Source of the DNA: Cohnella rhizosphaerae | GTDB taxonomy: Bacteria > Bacillota > Bacilli > Paenibacillales > Paenibacillaceae | Direction of reading: 5' to 3' | Assembly (NCBI RefSeq): GCF_029525575.1 | Contig: NZ_JAPDIA010000008.1 | Coordinates: 1,922,001 to 1,986,000 of the forward strand | Length of the DNA stretch: 64,000 nucleotides | Program-made: the position numbers and the translations under genes | Part shown: positions 26,574 to 36,837 of the stretch, piece after piece | How positions within the stretch are numbered: position 1 is the first letter of the stretch | Layout of the letters: each line of letters starts with the position of its first letter | Notes under the pieces: generated by a model | What the model was told of the DNA's origin: nothing | Database searches by the model: none | The model's input: only the letters and a program-made list of their open reading frames with translations

Positions 26574-27452
26574 TTATTCTTTGAGCGCGCCGATCATGAC
26601 ACCTTTGACAAAATGCTTTTGTAAAAACGGATAAAGCAGCAAGATCGGAAGCGTGGCGATCATAATCGTGGCATAACGGATCGTTGCGCTGACCTGCGTC
26701 ACATCCTGCTGCGGAACGTTGGCCGTCAACTCGCTCGTCTGGGCATGAATCAAGATTTCTCTGAGCACCAGCTGCAGCGGGTACAAGGAACGGTCCTGCA
26801 AATATACCATCGCGGAAAACCAGGAATTCCAGTGGGCAACGGCGTAAAACAGCAGCATGACCGCCAGTCCCGGCTTGGAAAGCGGCAACACGACCGACCA
26901 AAGCACCCTTATATCTTGTGCGCCGTCTATTTTGGCCGACTCGATCAGACTCTCGGGAATCGTCTGGAAAAAGGTTCTGAGCACAATCAAATTGAATGCG
27001 CTGACGGCGGCCGGCACAATCAGAACCCATCTGGTGTTGTAAAGCCCCAGGTCCCTGATGTTGAGATACGACGGAATAAGCCCTCCGCTGAAAAACATCG
27101 TGAACACGATCATCGCCATAATCGCGCTGCCTCCGAACAATTGCCGGCGTGACAACGGATAGGCGCCCAGCGTCGTCATGATCAGATTCAATAATGTTCC
27201 CGCGCCGACATAAAACAGGGTATTGGCGTACGCCTCCCAGATTCGGCTGTCTTTCAGAACGAGTTCGTAGGCTTGCCAGGTGAACCCTTTCGGCCAGAGC
27301 GCAACGTCTCCGGAGGCTACAGCCGCAGGCGAGCTCAAGGAGGATACGGCCACAAACCAAACGGGGAACAGAAACAGAAAAGATGCTGCTGTCAAAAACA
27401 GGACATTTACGATATCGAATGCGTGATCTCCAACCGATCGTTTGCCTACCAT
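26574..27452 (-). CDS. Carbohydrate ABC transporter permease (LplC/MalG type)
   Basis: This is a 292-residue inner-membrane permease with six hydrophobic segments and the cytoplasmic EAA loop (ESAKIDGAQDIRVLWSVVLP) that contacts the ATPase. The end YPFLQKHFVKGVMIGALKE is typical of the LplC-like subfamily. It is the second permease of the operon, 16 bases after the first. No ATPase gene lies nearby, as is usual for this family, which shares a common MsmX-type ATPase. Confidence 0.93.
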   Translation of the reverse strand: MVGKRSVGDHAFDIVNVLFLTAASFLFLFPVWFVAVSSLSSPAAVASGDVALWPKGFTWQAYELVLKDSRIWEAYANTLFYVGAGTLLNLIMTTLGAYPLSRRQLFGGSAIMAMIVFTMFFSGGLIPSYLNIRDLGLYNTRWVLIVPAAVSAFNLIVLRTFFQTIPESLIESAKIDGAQDIRVLWSVVLPLSKPGLAVMLLFYAVAHWNSWFSAMVYLQDRSLYPLQLVLREILIHAQTSELTANVPQQDVTQVSATIRYATIMIATLPILLLYPFLQKHFVKGVMIGALKE

Positions 27453-27468
27453 GCTCTCGCCTTCCCTT

Positions 27469-28416
27469 CTACCACAAGCTGTTGGACGTCAAGCGCCGGC
27501 TCCAGAAATTGGCGGCCACAAGCAAGCTGAAATTGATGATCGAATTGAACAACCCGATCGCCGCCGAGAAGCTGTAGTTGGCTTCCTGAACACCGCGTCG
27601 GTAGACATAGGTCGAGATGACATCCGCGGTCTCATACGTCGACGGCGAATACAGAAGCAATATTTTTTCCCAGTTGCTGTCCATCAGCGATCCGATATTC
27701 AAAATCAAGAGAATGACAATCGTATTTTTAATACCCGGCAGCGTAATATGGATCAGTTGATGCCTGCGATTGGCGCCATCCATGACAGCCGCTTCGTAGA
27801 GCGACGGACTGATGCCGGATAGAGCGGCCAGATAGATGATCGAATTCCATCCGACGTACTGCCACAAGGAAGAACCGACATGGATCGTGCGGTACCAGCT
27901 CGACAGAGAGAGGAAATCGACAGGCGCGTCAATGATGCCCAACGATACTAACAGCTTGCTGAGAATGCCGTCGGGACCGCTGAAGTTGACGATCATTCCG
28001 CAAATAACAATCAGTGAAATAAAATACGGCAAATAGGATAACGTCTGTACGACCGACTTAAACCACTTGTTCCGAACTTCATTTAACAGAAGCGCAAGAA
28101 TAATCGAGGCCGGAAAGATGACGGCCAGGGAGTAGACGCTGAGCAAAATGGTGTTGCGCAACAGCCTTCCGAAATAAAAGCTTTCGAAAAACTGCCGGAA
28201 ATGCTTGAGCCCTACCCAATCGCTTCCGTTAATGCCCGCATACGGATTAAAATCTTTGAAGGCAATAATCGCCCCGTACATCGGCTTATAGGAAAAGATA
28301 AGAAAATAACCGACGACTGGAATGAGCATGAGATACAAATATCGATTGGCGCGAGCTTGCTTCCAAATCCGGAAAAAACTCCGGTCCGCCTGTTTTTCGC
28401 CGGCAACATTGTTCAC
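27469..28416 (-). CDS. Carbohydrate ABC transporter permease (LplB type)
   Basis: This is a 315-residue membrane permease. The first helix region reads YLYLMLIPVVGYFLIFSYKP, and the EAA loop is YEAAVMDGANRRHQLIHITL. It pairs with the LplC-type permease downstream and the binding protein upstream. Confidence 0.93.
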   Translation of the reverse strand: MNNVAGEKQADRSFFRIWKQARANRYLYLMLIPVVGYFLIFSYKPMYGAIIAFKDFNPYAGINGSDWVGLKHFRQFFESFYFGRLLRNTILLSVYSLAVIFPASIILALLLNEVRNKWFKSVVQTLSYLPYFISLIVICGMIVNFSGPDGILSKLLVSLGIIDAPVDFLSLSSWYRTIHVGSSLWQYVGWNSIIYLAALSGISPSLYEAAVMDGANRRHQLIHITLPGIKNTIVILLILNIGSLMDSNWEKILLLYSPSTYETADVISTYVYRRGVQEANYSFSAAIGLFNSIINFSLLVAANFWSRRLTSNSLW

Positions 28417-28527
28417 CGTTCCACCTTCTTGTCAGAAAAATCGCGACTCTGCGCTGTTTCTCCTGCGATTGCCGGCTGCCGCAATGCGTTGCGGCAGCTT
28501 TTTGCAATCGCTGGTCAAACCAGATGT

Positions 28528-30169
28528 TTACTGTTGAATAAAACGGTCATACGCCTTTTGGTACTGCTCCAGAACTACCGGCAACTTCATTTTTTCTACG
28601 TTTTTCAAGTATTTATCGAAGTTGTCCAGCGGGAGCTGGCCATTGACGAAGTTGGTGCTCGCTTCTTTGATAAAGGAGCTCAAATCCGCCATGATCGGCG
28701 CTATGATATCCGTTTCGTCCTTTGTAAACTGCAGAGGCGGCAGTTTTTTCTTGAGATCGATGTAAGGGGCGAACTGCGCCGTCGGACTTGTCGCCTGTCC
28801 ATTCGCCGCGTTCATTTGCAGCGCTCCGTCTACATTCGTGATGGTCGGCCACGCGCCTCCGCCGATCGTTTGGCTAAGAATCGCGACCGAAGGCGGCGTT
28901 CCGTCCGCCGGCTTGACAATTTTATCCGTGTACACCGGTTTGCCGTCCTGCATGGTGTACCCTTCCCCTTCAACGCCGAAATTGTTCAAAATAACGCCTT
29001 CTTCGGAGAACTGATAGTCCAGCCACTTGATGATCTCCTCCGGCTTATCCGTTTTGGAAGAGACCGCAATGCCGAAGGAGGACGCGGGCCAGCGATGGGA
29101 AGTATGCCGCTGATCCCCGTTCGGACCGACTGGCGGCAGCACCGGAGTGACTTCAAAAGAAGTCGCGGCGTCCTTTTCTTTCATCAACGCGGTAAAGGTG
29201 CCCATATACGAGCCGGCCCAGCCGAACCAGGCGCCGGCTTGACCGGATAGCACTTTCTCGCGCAGCGCGGCAAAATCTTTAGGTGACGTATCCAGCAGAT
29301 TTTCGGCATCCAGCTTGTGCATGAAGGCCATCAAATCCTTGAATCGCGGATCGTACGGACCGTACTTGACTTTTCCGTCTTCCACAAAAAAAGCCAAACT
29401 CGATGCCGAATGCCGGGGCGAACAGACCGGCGGCTCCGCTGGCGCCGTTCATGCCGCTGTCAAGACCGATGGAAACAAAAGGAGACTCGTCCGCTTTTCC
29501 GTTTCCGTTCGCATCCCTTTCGCGAAATGCTTTAAGCACCGTGTACCAGTCGTCTGTCGTCTTCGGGGCTTCAAGACCTAGCTTGTCCAACCAGTCCTGT
29601 CTCACTTGCGGGAACATTTGAACGAGCAGCGTGGAATCGAGAGCCATATTGGGGATGTAATAAATATGGCCTTCAGGCGATGTAATTTGACCCCGGATTT
29701 CCGGATTTTCATTTAATACCCGTTCGAGATTGGGCGCTTTCTCGCGAATGAGATCTTCTAGAGGCAGCAGTGCGCCGCTATTGCCGTATTTGGTAGCCTG
29801 CGCATCCCAATTGTAGTAGTAGATCATATCCGGCAGGTCGCCGGAGGCCATCAGCAGGTTGAACAGATTTTCAACATCCGCATCGCTTACATGTTCGAAG
29901 TTGATATGAACATTCGTTTCTTTTTCCATTTTTTGAAAGGATGGTTTTTCATTGTAGTTCTTGCCTTTAAAATCGGCGGTAAGCGGGATCCATAAAGAAA
30001 GCTCGGTTGGCTTGGAAACGCTGGCGTCTGCAGATGCTGGCGATGTCGACGATGTACCGATTGCATTGCCGGACGAGCCGGAACATGCGCTAAGCAAAAA
30101 CGCAGGTACCATTGCCGCCATTACCACTGTTGACACGCATTTGAAAGTTCTACGGATTTTCAGATTCAA
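28528..30169 (-). CDS. Extracellular solute-binding lipoprotein (LipO-like)
   Basis: This 546-residue binding protein feeds the LplB/LplC-type permeases downstream. The lipobox is L-S-A-C (FLLSACSGSSG), followed by a Ser/Ala linker. The calcium-loop-like DANGNGKADESPF and the late WLDYQFSEEG are characteristic of the family. The TTG at 30169 is the start, with GGGAGG eight bases upstream. An extra base in the A7 run at 29386-29392 breaks the frame; removing it gives GIEFGFFVEDGKVKYGP and 547 whole codons. It is the first gene of the operon and is divergent from the GntR/SBP regulator gene at 30696. Confidence 0.92.
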
Positions 30170-30528
30170 GCTGAACCCTCCCGATCTTTTCTATATGATC
30201 TTTTCTCCGTGCGGTTTCTCCCCATCCGTCACCCGAGCCCAGCCTGTGATCGGCCGAAGCTCAGTCCCGGACGAGCCTTTCGTTTTAATACGCGACTGGC
30301 TGTCGATTTGTCATCGGCACCCGCGTTCATGCCAATTACGTGTCTGCAAACGCTCTGGTTACCCGACTCATTTTGCTATTGTCGCTCGTCCCCCTTCCGA
30401 TCAACATCGTGTGCGCAGTCCGGTTTAGCCGTTTCTATTTTTTCGCTCTGCCTGAATGGAACAAGAGTCGGGCTGAACGTTGCGCAGCAATAACAGGCTT
30501 GTCAAAAAAAGCTGGTGGCCTAATGGGT
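30170..30528. other. Gene-free stretch between divergent units
   Basis: This is the region upstream of the binding-protein operon on the minus strand. I find no gene and no convincing sigma-A promoter for that operon in it. Confidence 0.55.
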
Positions 30529-30558
30529 TTGACAATCCAAACGGCCCTGTACTAGAAT
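30529..30558 (+). promoter_or_regulatory. Promoter of the GntR/SBP regulator gene
   Basis: TTGACA (30529-30534) and TAGAAT (30553-30558) are separated by 18 bases. Confidence 0.75.
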
Positions 30559-30616
30559 GATAACAAGTTAGTTACAATAATAAGTTAATGATAAGTACAA
30601 GTTGATGATAAGTATG
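30559..30616 (+). promoter_or_regulatory. AT-rich direct repeats downstream of the promoter
   Basis: AAGTTAATGATAAGTA and AAGTTGATGATAAGTA stand head to tail, with related GATAACAAGTTAG just upstream. Their place over the early transcribed region fits binding sites for autoregulation by the GntR/SBP protein (inference). Confidence 0.5.
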
Positions 30617-30695
30617 CAGGGAAAAGAAAATTCAGTCAATACCCGTATATAATGAGAGATAAAAAAAAGTTTTTGTAGAAGCGAGGGATTTCGTT

Positions 30696-32075
30696 ATGAG
30701 TAAGAGAGATTCGGAATTTATGTATATGGAATTGGCCGCTATGATTCGAACCCAGATCTTATCGGGGGTCATCAAGCCGGGCGAGTTCCTGATGTCCGAG
30801 CATGACATGTGCAACAAGTATATGATGAGCAGAACGCCCGTGCGCAACGCGTTGAAGCAGCTCGCGCTGGAAGGATTGATTACGAAAATCCAGGGCCGAG
30901 GCACGATGGTATCGACTGCGCTTGATCTGGAGGACGACTCCAGCACGTTGATCATCGCATCTCCGTACCCTTCTAGCTTTACGAGACGCAGCCTGCCTCT
31001 TCTGATCCGTTCCTTTCATGAGAGGCATCCCGATATTCGGGTCAAGGTTATTTCGATTCCAAGCGACATGAACAAAGATGTCTACAGCCGGCAGTTTGTT
31101 TCCGTCGGCGTTCATCCCGATCTGATCGTCGTCCAAGACCGCGATTTTCAGCATCTGAAGCAATTGGACGATTTTGAAAATGTGATAGACATGGGAATCG
31201 AGCTCCCCGCCATTCATCCGACGCTTCTGCGCTGCTTCCAGGTCGACGGGCGTCAATTGGGCGTGCCGCTGACCTTCTCCCCCGTGGTGATGATGCACAA
31301 TCCGGAGCTGTTCGAACGCTACGGGTTGACCCCCCCGGCACGTGACTGGTCCCGCGAGCAATTTGCCCGGTCCGCCATAGCGCTGACCCGCGATCTGGAT
31401 CAGGACGGAATCATTGATCTGTATGGCGCGGCCATCCATTCCTTGATTACGCGCTGGCCTGCGCTTGTGCTGCCGGAGTGGCGGCAGTTCCGTCAGACGC
31501 GCAGCCCCGAAGACCGCCTCAGCCTGATCCGCAGATTTGACGAAATTCGAGCCTGGATCTACCGTGATCGTCTCGCTCCGGTATTTGCTCTAAACGATGA
31601 GATGCTGGCGCTGGAGCTGTTCGTGGAAGGCAAAGTCGGGATGAACATGACGACCTTGCTTGGATTTGACGATGCCTGGGACTATCCGCTCACTTCAATA
31701 CCCGGAAGCAACTCCGGCCTTCTGATTGCCAACGGGATGCTGGTGACACGGGCCAGCCGCAAAAAGAAAGAAGCCAAGCTATTCCTGGAACTGCTGCTGG
31801 ATCGCGAGGTTCAGCTGCGAGTGTCGGAAACGTCGGGATTGCTCTCGCCGCTGTCCGGCGTCAATCAATCGATTCGGGGCGAAGAACGGATGGAAGCGAT
31901 CGGGGCCGATGACCGCACGCTCGATCAAAGCTTGTACATTCACGATCTGCTGCCCGATCCGGAAGCGGTTCATGAGCTGTACGGCCGAATGAAGCATTAC
32001 TGGTCCGGCATGGAAACGGCCGAAGCCATGCTGGAACGCATATCCGACTTGATGGAGCCGATTGCGGTCCATTGA
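30696..32075 (+). CDS. GntR-type regulator with solute-binding-protein-like sensor domain
   Basis: This is a 459-residue cytosolic regulator, intact here. The winged helix spans about residues 8-75 (MIRTQILSGVIKPGEF, then MMSRTPVRNALKQLALEGLI). The remainder resembles a family 1 solute-binding protein (GVPLTFSPVVMMHNPELFER, RWPALVLPEWRQF), ending HYWSGMETAEAMLERISDL. The ATG at 30696 follows GCGAGGG. It is divergent from the importer operon 28528-24148 and upstream of the SLH propeller gene, so both are likely targets. Binding of an imported sugar to the C-terminal domain would then alter DNA binding (inference). Confidence 0.87.
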   Translation: MSKRDSEFMYMELAAMIRTQILSGVIKPGEFLMSEHDMCNKYMMSRTPVRNALKQLALEGLITKIQGRGTMVSTALDLEDDSSTLIIASPYPSSFTRRSLPLLIRSFHERHPDIRVKVISIPSDMNKDVYSRQFVSVGVHPDLIVVQDRDFQHLKQLDDFENVIDMGIELPAIHPTLLRCFQVDGRQLGVPLTFSPVVMMHNPELFERYGLTPPARDWSREQFARSAIALTRDLDQDGIIDLYGAAIHSLITRWPALVLPEWRQFRQTRSPEDRLSLIRRFDEIRAWIYRDRLAPVFALNDEMLALELFVEGKVGMNMTTLLGFDDAWDYPLTSIPGSNSGLLIANGMLVTRASRKKKEAKLFLELLLDREVQLRVSETSGLLSPLSGVNQSIRGEERMEAIGADDRTLDQSLYIHDLLPDPEAVHELYGRMKHYWSGMETAEAMLERISDLMEPIAVH

Positions 32076-32105
32076 CTGCTGAAGATGGAGAGGGGGTGAG
32101 GCTTA

Positions 32106-32171
32106 ATGACTGTAAAGGATGTCGTTGTTGTCAGGCATCAAAGAAAGGACCGCCAAATCGCTCTTCAATAA
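32106..32171 (+). CDS. Possible 21-residue leader peptide
   Basis: An ATG follows GGAGAGGGGGTGAGG and opens a 21-codon frame (MTVKDVVVVRHQRKDRQIAL, then Gln). Its TAA-TAG end runs into the AGGAGGGG of the next gene. No family is recognised. Good start signals and coupling to the downstream gene are the only support. Confidence 0.3.
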   Translation: MTVKDVVVVRHQRKDRQIALQ

Positions 32172-32188
32172 TAGGAGGGGAATCGTCC

Positions 32189-35100
32189 GTGGGATACACA
32201 ATCCGTCTGCCGCTTTCCATCGTACTTGTAAGCGCTTTGCTGATCTCTCTGCTGGCACCGGCGGTTTACAGTGCGGACACGCCCGATACGCGAATACCGC
32301 TATCCATCGATAACCCCGGTTTCGAGACAAGCGACGCAAACGGGGTTCCGGACGGCAACTGGTGGCAATTCGAAGGAAACCCTGCAAGCGTCTCATCATC
32401 ATCGGCGCACTCGGGCGACTACAGCCTGTTGCTGAACGATTCCGGCATCAAAATGTACAGGCAGCCATTTCCCTGTGACCCCCGGAAAATCCTACACGAT
32501 TGAAGGCTACGCCTACTTGCAAGACAACGCGCAGTTTGAGTTTAACCTCCGCTTTATCGACTACAACGGCGACCCGATCGACGGACACAAGACGGTTGCC
32601 GTCTCCGGAAGCGAGGGAGCGTGGCAACACATCTCCTCGACCGATGTCGCTCCCCCCAATGCCGCTTCGGCGCTGATCTACCTCGCTGGCAGCCAGACCG
32701 GAAGCGCCTGGCTTGACGATGTATCGGCTTATGAAGAACCTGGAGAACCGCTTCCCCCCTCTCTGCTGAATCCGGGCTTCGAAGCAGCAGCCGAAGCCGG
32801 CATTCCCGGATGGACGCAAGTTTACGGTACGGAAGGCTTCAATCTATCCGCCGATGTCAAGCGCAGCGGAAGCCAGAGCCTGCATGTCATAGATACGCGA
32901 ACGGATCTGTCCTATTGGCTGTACAGCTCGAAAATAACGGCTGAACCCGGAAAAAGCTACGCGCTGTCCGGCTACGTCCACGCCTTGAGCGGTTCCGTTA
33001 CGTTAAATATCGCCTATTTCGATGCCGAAGGAGCCGTCATTTCCTATAGCGGAGAAACGATCGCGCCGGCTTCCGGTGCGGAATGGCAGCTTGTCGAGCA
33101 TGCTTCCGTGGCGCCGCAAGGATCGAGCGCTGCCGCCGTTTTTATCTACACCGGCTACGGCAGCGTCGGCGAAGCCTACTATGACGATATCGCTCTTGAA
33201 CAGGCGGCCGGCTTCGGTTCGGAATTCAAGGCACCGGAGCTTCTCGGTCCGGTCGTCCAAGCTTCGCCTACGGTAGGCGGCGAATTCAAGGCCTATGCCA
33301 GCCAAGGCGGAGAGCTGTACTTCGCCGTATCCGGCTCCACCGACAACCCGGCCTCCTTCTATGCGGTCAATGCCACGAACGGCGACATTTTGTTTACGCA
33401 AAAAGTGCCGGGAATTACGCACCTGTACGCGATCGTACAGGGCTCGGACGGTCGCATTTATTTCTCCGGCACGAACGACGGCATCCTGTACCGCTATGAC
33501 CCGCAGGAGAAAAAAATGACGAATCTGGGCGCCAATCCATCCGACAAATGGGTCTGGGATTTGGCCGCATCCGCCGATGGCAAAATATATGGCGCCACGA
33601 CCGGCAGCGCCAAAGTATTCGAATACGATATCGCAAGCGGCGCGTTCACGGACCTGGGCCCGATCCGGGTGAATGACGCGCAAACCTATGCGCGCGGCAT
33701 CGCCGTTACCGACCGCTATGTGTATGTTGCGCTGGGCCTCCCCGACGCCGTCGTCAGGGTCGACCGGGAGAGCGGCGCGCAGCAGGAAATCGTCACCCCG
33801 TACAGCGGCCAGGCGCGTATGGGCGCAGACGTCTGGGTCTACGGCGGGAAGGTGCTGATCCGCGATGAGCGCTCTTCGCTGATCGTGATCGACGAACAAA
33901 GTCTGGAAGTGGAGGCCAACCTCGTCTTCAAGCAAAAAGTATCTCCCCCTTCCCCGACGAACCCGGACTTCATCTATTACAAAAATGACGGCAGCTTGTA
34001 CCGCTACAGTCTCTCCGGCAAGCAAACGGAAAAAGTCGACGGCATTCCGACGCTGCCGATGTCCGTTCCTTCCCAGATCGGATGGGTGACGCCGGACAGC
34101 GGGCCGAAGGCCGGCAAGCCGGTACTGGCGATGCTGCTGGAATATACCGAATACATCCTGATCGATCCGGATGACGGATGGACGCAGTCGATTGCGATGG
34201 ATATCGATACGACCGGCATTGAGATCCAGTCGATTGAAATCGGCGACGACGGCCGGGTTTATACCGGCGGCTACGTGACCGCGATGAGCATTTATAACCC
34301 GGTCACGGGCGCAGTGGAGCACAATGCCGCCAACTTCCCGCAGCCGGAGGGCATCGGGTTTCTGAACGGCAAAACGTATTTCGGAACGTACGGCGGAGCC
34401 GTCATGTACCGGTACGATCCCGCGCAGCCGTTCCAGTTCGGCTATACTTCCGATTCCAACCCCGGACTTGCCTACGACATCGGCAACGCGCAGGACCGCC
34501 CTTTCGCGCTGGAGAGCGGCGGCGACAAGCTGTTTGTCGGCACGATCCCTACCTATGGCTATCTGGGCGGATCGCTGACCGTCTACGATGACACGACCGG
34601 CGAATGGAAGGAATTCAACGATGTCATCCATAATCAAAGCATCATCGGCATGGCCTACAAGGACGGAAAAATATACGGAGGCACTTCGGTCTGGGGCGGC
34701 GGAGGTTCAACCCCGACGGAGGAAAAAGCCAAAATATTCGTCTGGGATGTTCAGTCCGAGCGGGTGGTAAAGGAAGCCGCGCCCGTCATTCCGGGGATCG
34801 ATGTCGCCCCCAAAATGATCGGCGACCTGTCCTTCGGTCCCGACGGCCTGCTGTGGACGATCGCATCCGGCACCGTTTTTGCACTCGACCCGAATACGCT
34901 GGAAGTCGTCAAGAGCAAAGTGATATTCCCCAGCAACTATGTCAGCAACAGCACCTGGAGACCGTACTACATACGCTGGGGAGACGACGGCACGCTGTAT
35001 ACGACGCTGAATCGTCAGCTTGTGGCCATTCAGCCGTCAACTCTGGCGTGGAAAGTACTCGATTCAGGCACGATATCGCTGATGGACCGCGCTGATGACG

Positions 35101-36611
35101 GTACGCTTTATTACGCCAAAGGCGCCAATATGTACCGTATGGCGCTCAAAGACGTCGCGCTGCCGTCCGCGGTGGCGTCCGTCGAGCTCGTCCTCAACGG
35201 AACCTGGTCGCAGGGAGAGCAGGGCCAGGCAAAGGTCTATGCGCGGACCGACCTGGGTACCAAGGTTGATGTGACGGTTCAAGCCAAATACGCCAGCAGC
35301 TCGGAGGCTGTCGCCGCCGTCGGAGCGTCCGGTGCAGTCAGCGCCCTGGGCGCGGGCCGCAGCCTCGTCAGCGCCAGCTACGGCGGCAAGACGGCCACGG
35401 TCGAGATCGTGGTCAGTGCCGATGACGAGCCGACGCCAACGCCTGCACCTTCGACGACACCGACACCAACGCCTGTGCCGTCGACGATCCCTGCACCGCT
35501 GACGCTGACTGCCGGGACAGTCGCTTACACCATTACCGAGGAGCAGATCAAGCGCGGCAAGCTCATCCTGCCCGGGTCCGAGGCGGCGCTGCGAATCAAT
35601 GAACTGCTGAAGCTTGCGGAACGCAACGACCAGTTGATCCTCGTCCTGCAATCCGAAGAGGCATCGCTGGAAATACCGGTCGCACAGCTCGTCGAAGAAC
35701 GTGCCGACGGCCAGCGCATCACGCTTCGCCTGCAGGAAGCCCCCGCTTCCCTCGCGGATTCGGCTCGCCGGCTCGCAACGTCTGGCGGCGCGCGCTTGCT
35801 GACGACGCCCGTCGGCGTCGATATCCGCGACGATCAGGACAAGCCGCTCTCGCCCCAGCGGTTTGATCTGAAGCTGATCCTGAAGAGCGGCAATCCGGAG
35901 GCGGCACATCATGCGGTTATGCTGCCGGATGCTTCCGGCCAGCTTCGCTTTATCCCGTCTGTCGTCCGGGAGGACGGCACGACACAGATCCCGGCGCCGT
36001 TCGTTGCCGAAGGCTACTACGCGCTTGTATCTGACATCGATACACATTTTGCCGATATGAAGCAGCACTGGGCCCAATCTGCCGTAGAGCGGCTTGCGGC
36101 CAAAGGACTGGTCAACGGAAGAAGCGCCCGGACCTTCGACCCTGAAGCTTCTGTCAGTCGCGGCGAATTCGCCGCCTTGCTCGCCCGAAGCTTCCCCCTG
36201 GATTTGTTAGGTTCTGCAGCAGCGGATAAAACTTTCAGCGATGTTCCTGCCGATTCGCCGTATGCCGCGAGTGTCGCAGCCGCAGCGCGCGCCGGCGTCA
36301 TCGAAGGCGACGATGCGGGCAGCTTCCGTCCGGATGATATCGTCACCCGGCAAGAACTCGCGGCCATGCTGGTGCGAGCCTTGACGCTGACCGATTCCAA
36401 GCTGCCGGAGACGCTCGTCGACATGGGCCGCTTCACCGATTACGACGCATCGCACTGGGCATCCCCCAGCGTCGCTGCGCTCACGGCATCGGGCATCCTC
36501 AAGGGCGACGACCGCAGCCGGCTCAGACTGTCCGATTCGGCAAGCCGCGCCGAGGCGGCGGCGCTCCTCCTGCGCACCCTGGCGTATGCCCGCTATTTGG
36601 ACGAATCCTGA
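32189..36611 (+). CDS. Surface beta-propeller protein with two CenC-type CBMs and C-terminal SLH domains
   Basis: The protein has about 1473 residues. After a signal peptide (LISLLAPAVYSAD) come two CenC-type carbohydrate-binding modules (about 40-185 and 190-340, each starting NPGFE). A long beta-propeller follows (about 347-990), with blades such as SDGRIYFSGTNDGILYRYDP. A bacterial Ig-like domain (990-1080), a Pro/Thr linker and an unassigned domain lead to three SLH domains (from about 1283). The GTG at 32189 follows AGGAGGGG. A one-base excess in the TTTCCC at 32468-32473 breaks the frame; correction gives FPVTPGKSYTIEGYAYL and 1474 whole codons. It probably holds or cleaves polysaccharide at the cell surface. 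Lyases with propeller folds exist, but I cannot point to catalytic residues. Confidence 0.85.
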
Positions 36612-36674
36612 ACCGCCCGCTTAGACAAGTCGACACCCCTGCTCATTTGGACAGTCGCACTTGCTGCATCAGAT

Positions 36675-36720
36675 AAAAAAGGTACAGTCTCCTCCGTTTG
36701 CGGAGTGACTGTACCTTTTT
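36675..36720. terminator. Bidirectional terminator between convergent genes
   Basis: AAAAAAGGTACAGTC and GACTGTACCTTTTT enclose an inner CTCCG/CGGAG stem. The run of A on one side and T on the other allows use by the SLH propeller gene (plus) and the aminotransferase gene (minus). Confidence 0.93.
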
Positions 36721-36837
36721 CCGTCGGACTTATGCACCTCTCGACCAGGCGCAGGCTAAACGGCATGCCCGTCTTGATCCCTTATCTATAAAACGAACGA
36801 CCTCCGCTATGGCCGGATTGACGTCTCGCAGGTTATA

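Noticed and set aside
33003-34637. 544-codon minus-strand frame
   Set aside because: It is antisense to the propeller region of the SLH protein; composition is low-complexity Arg/Val and there is no domain.
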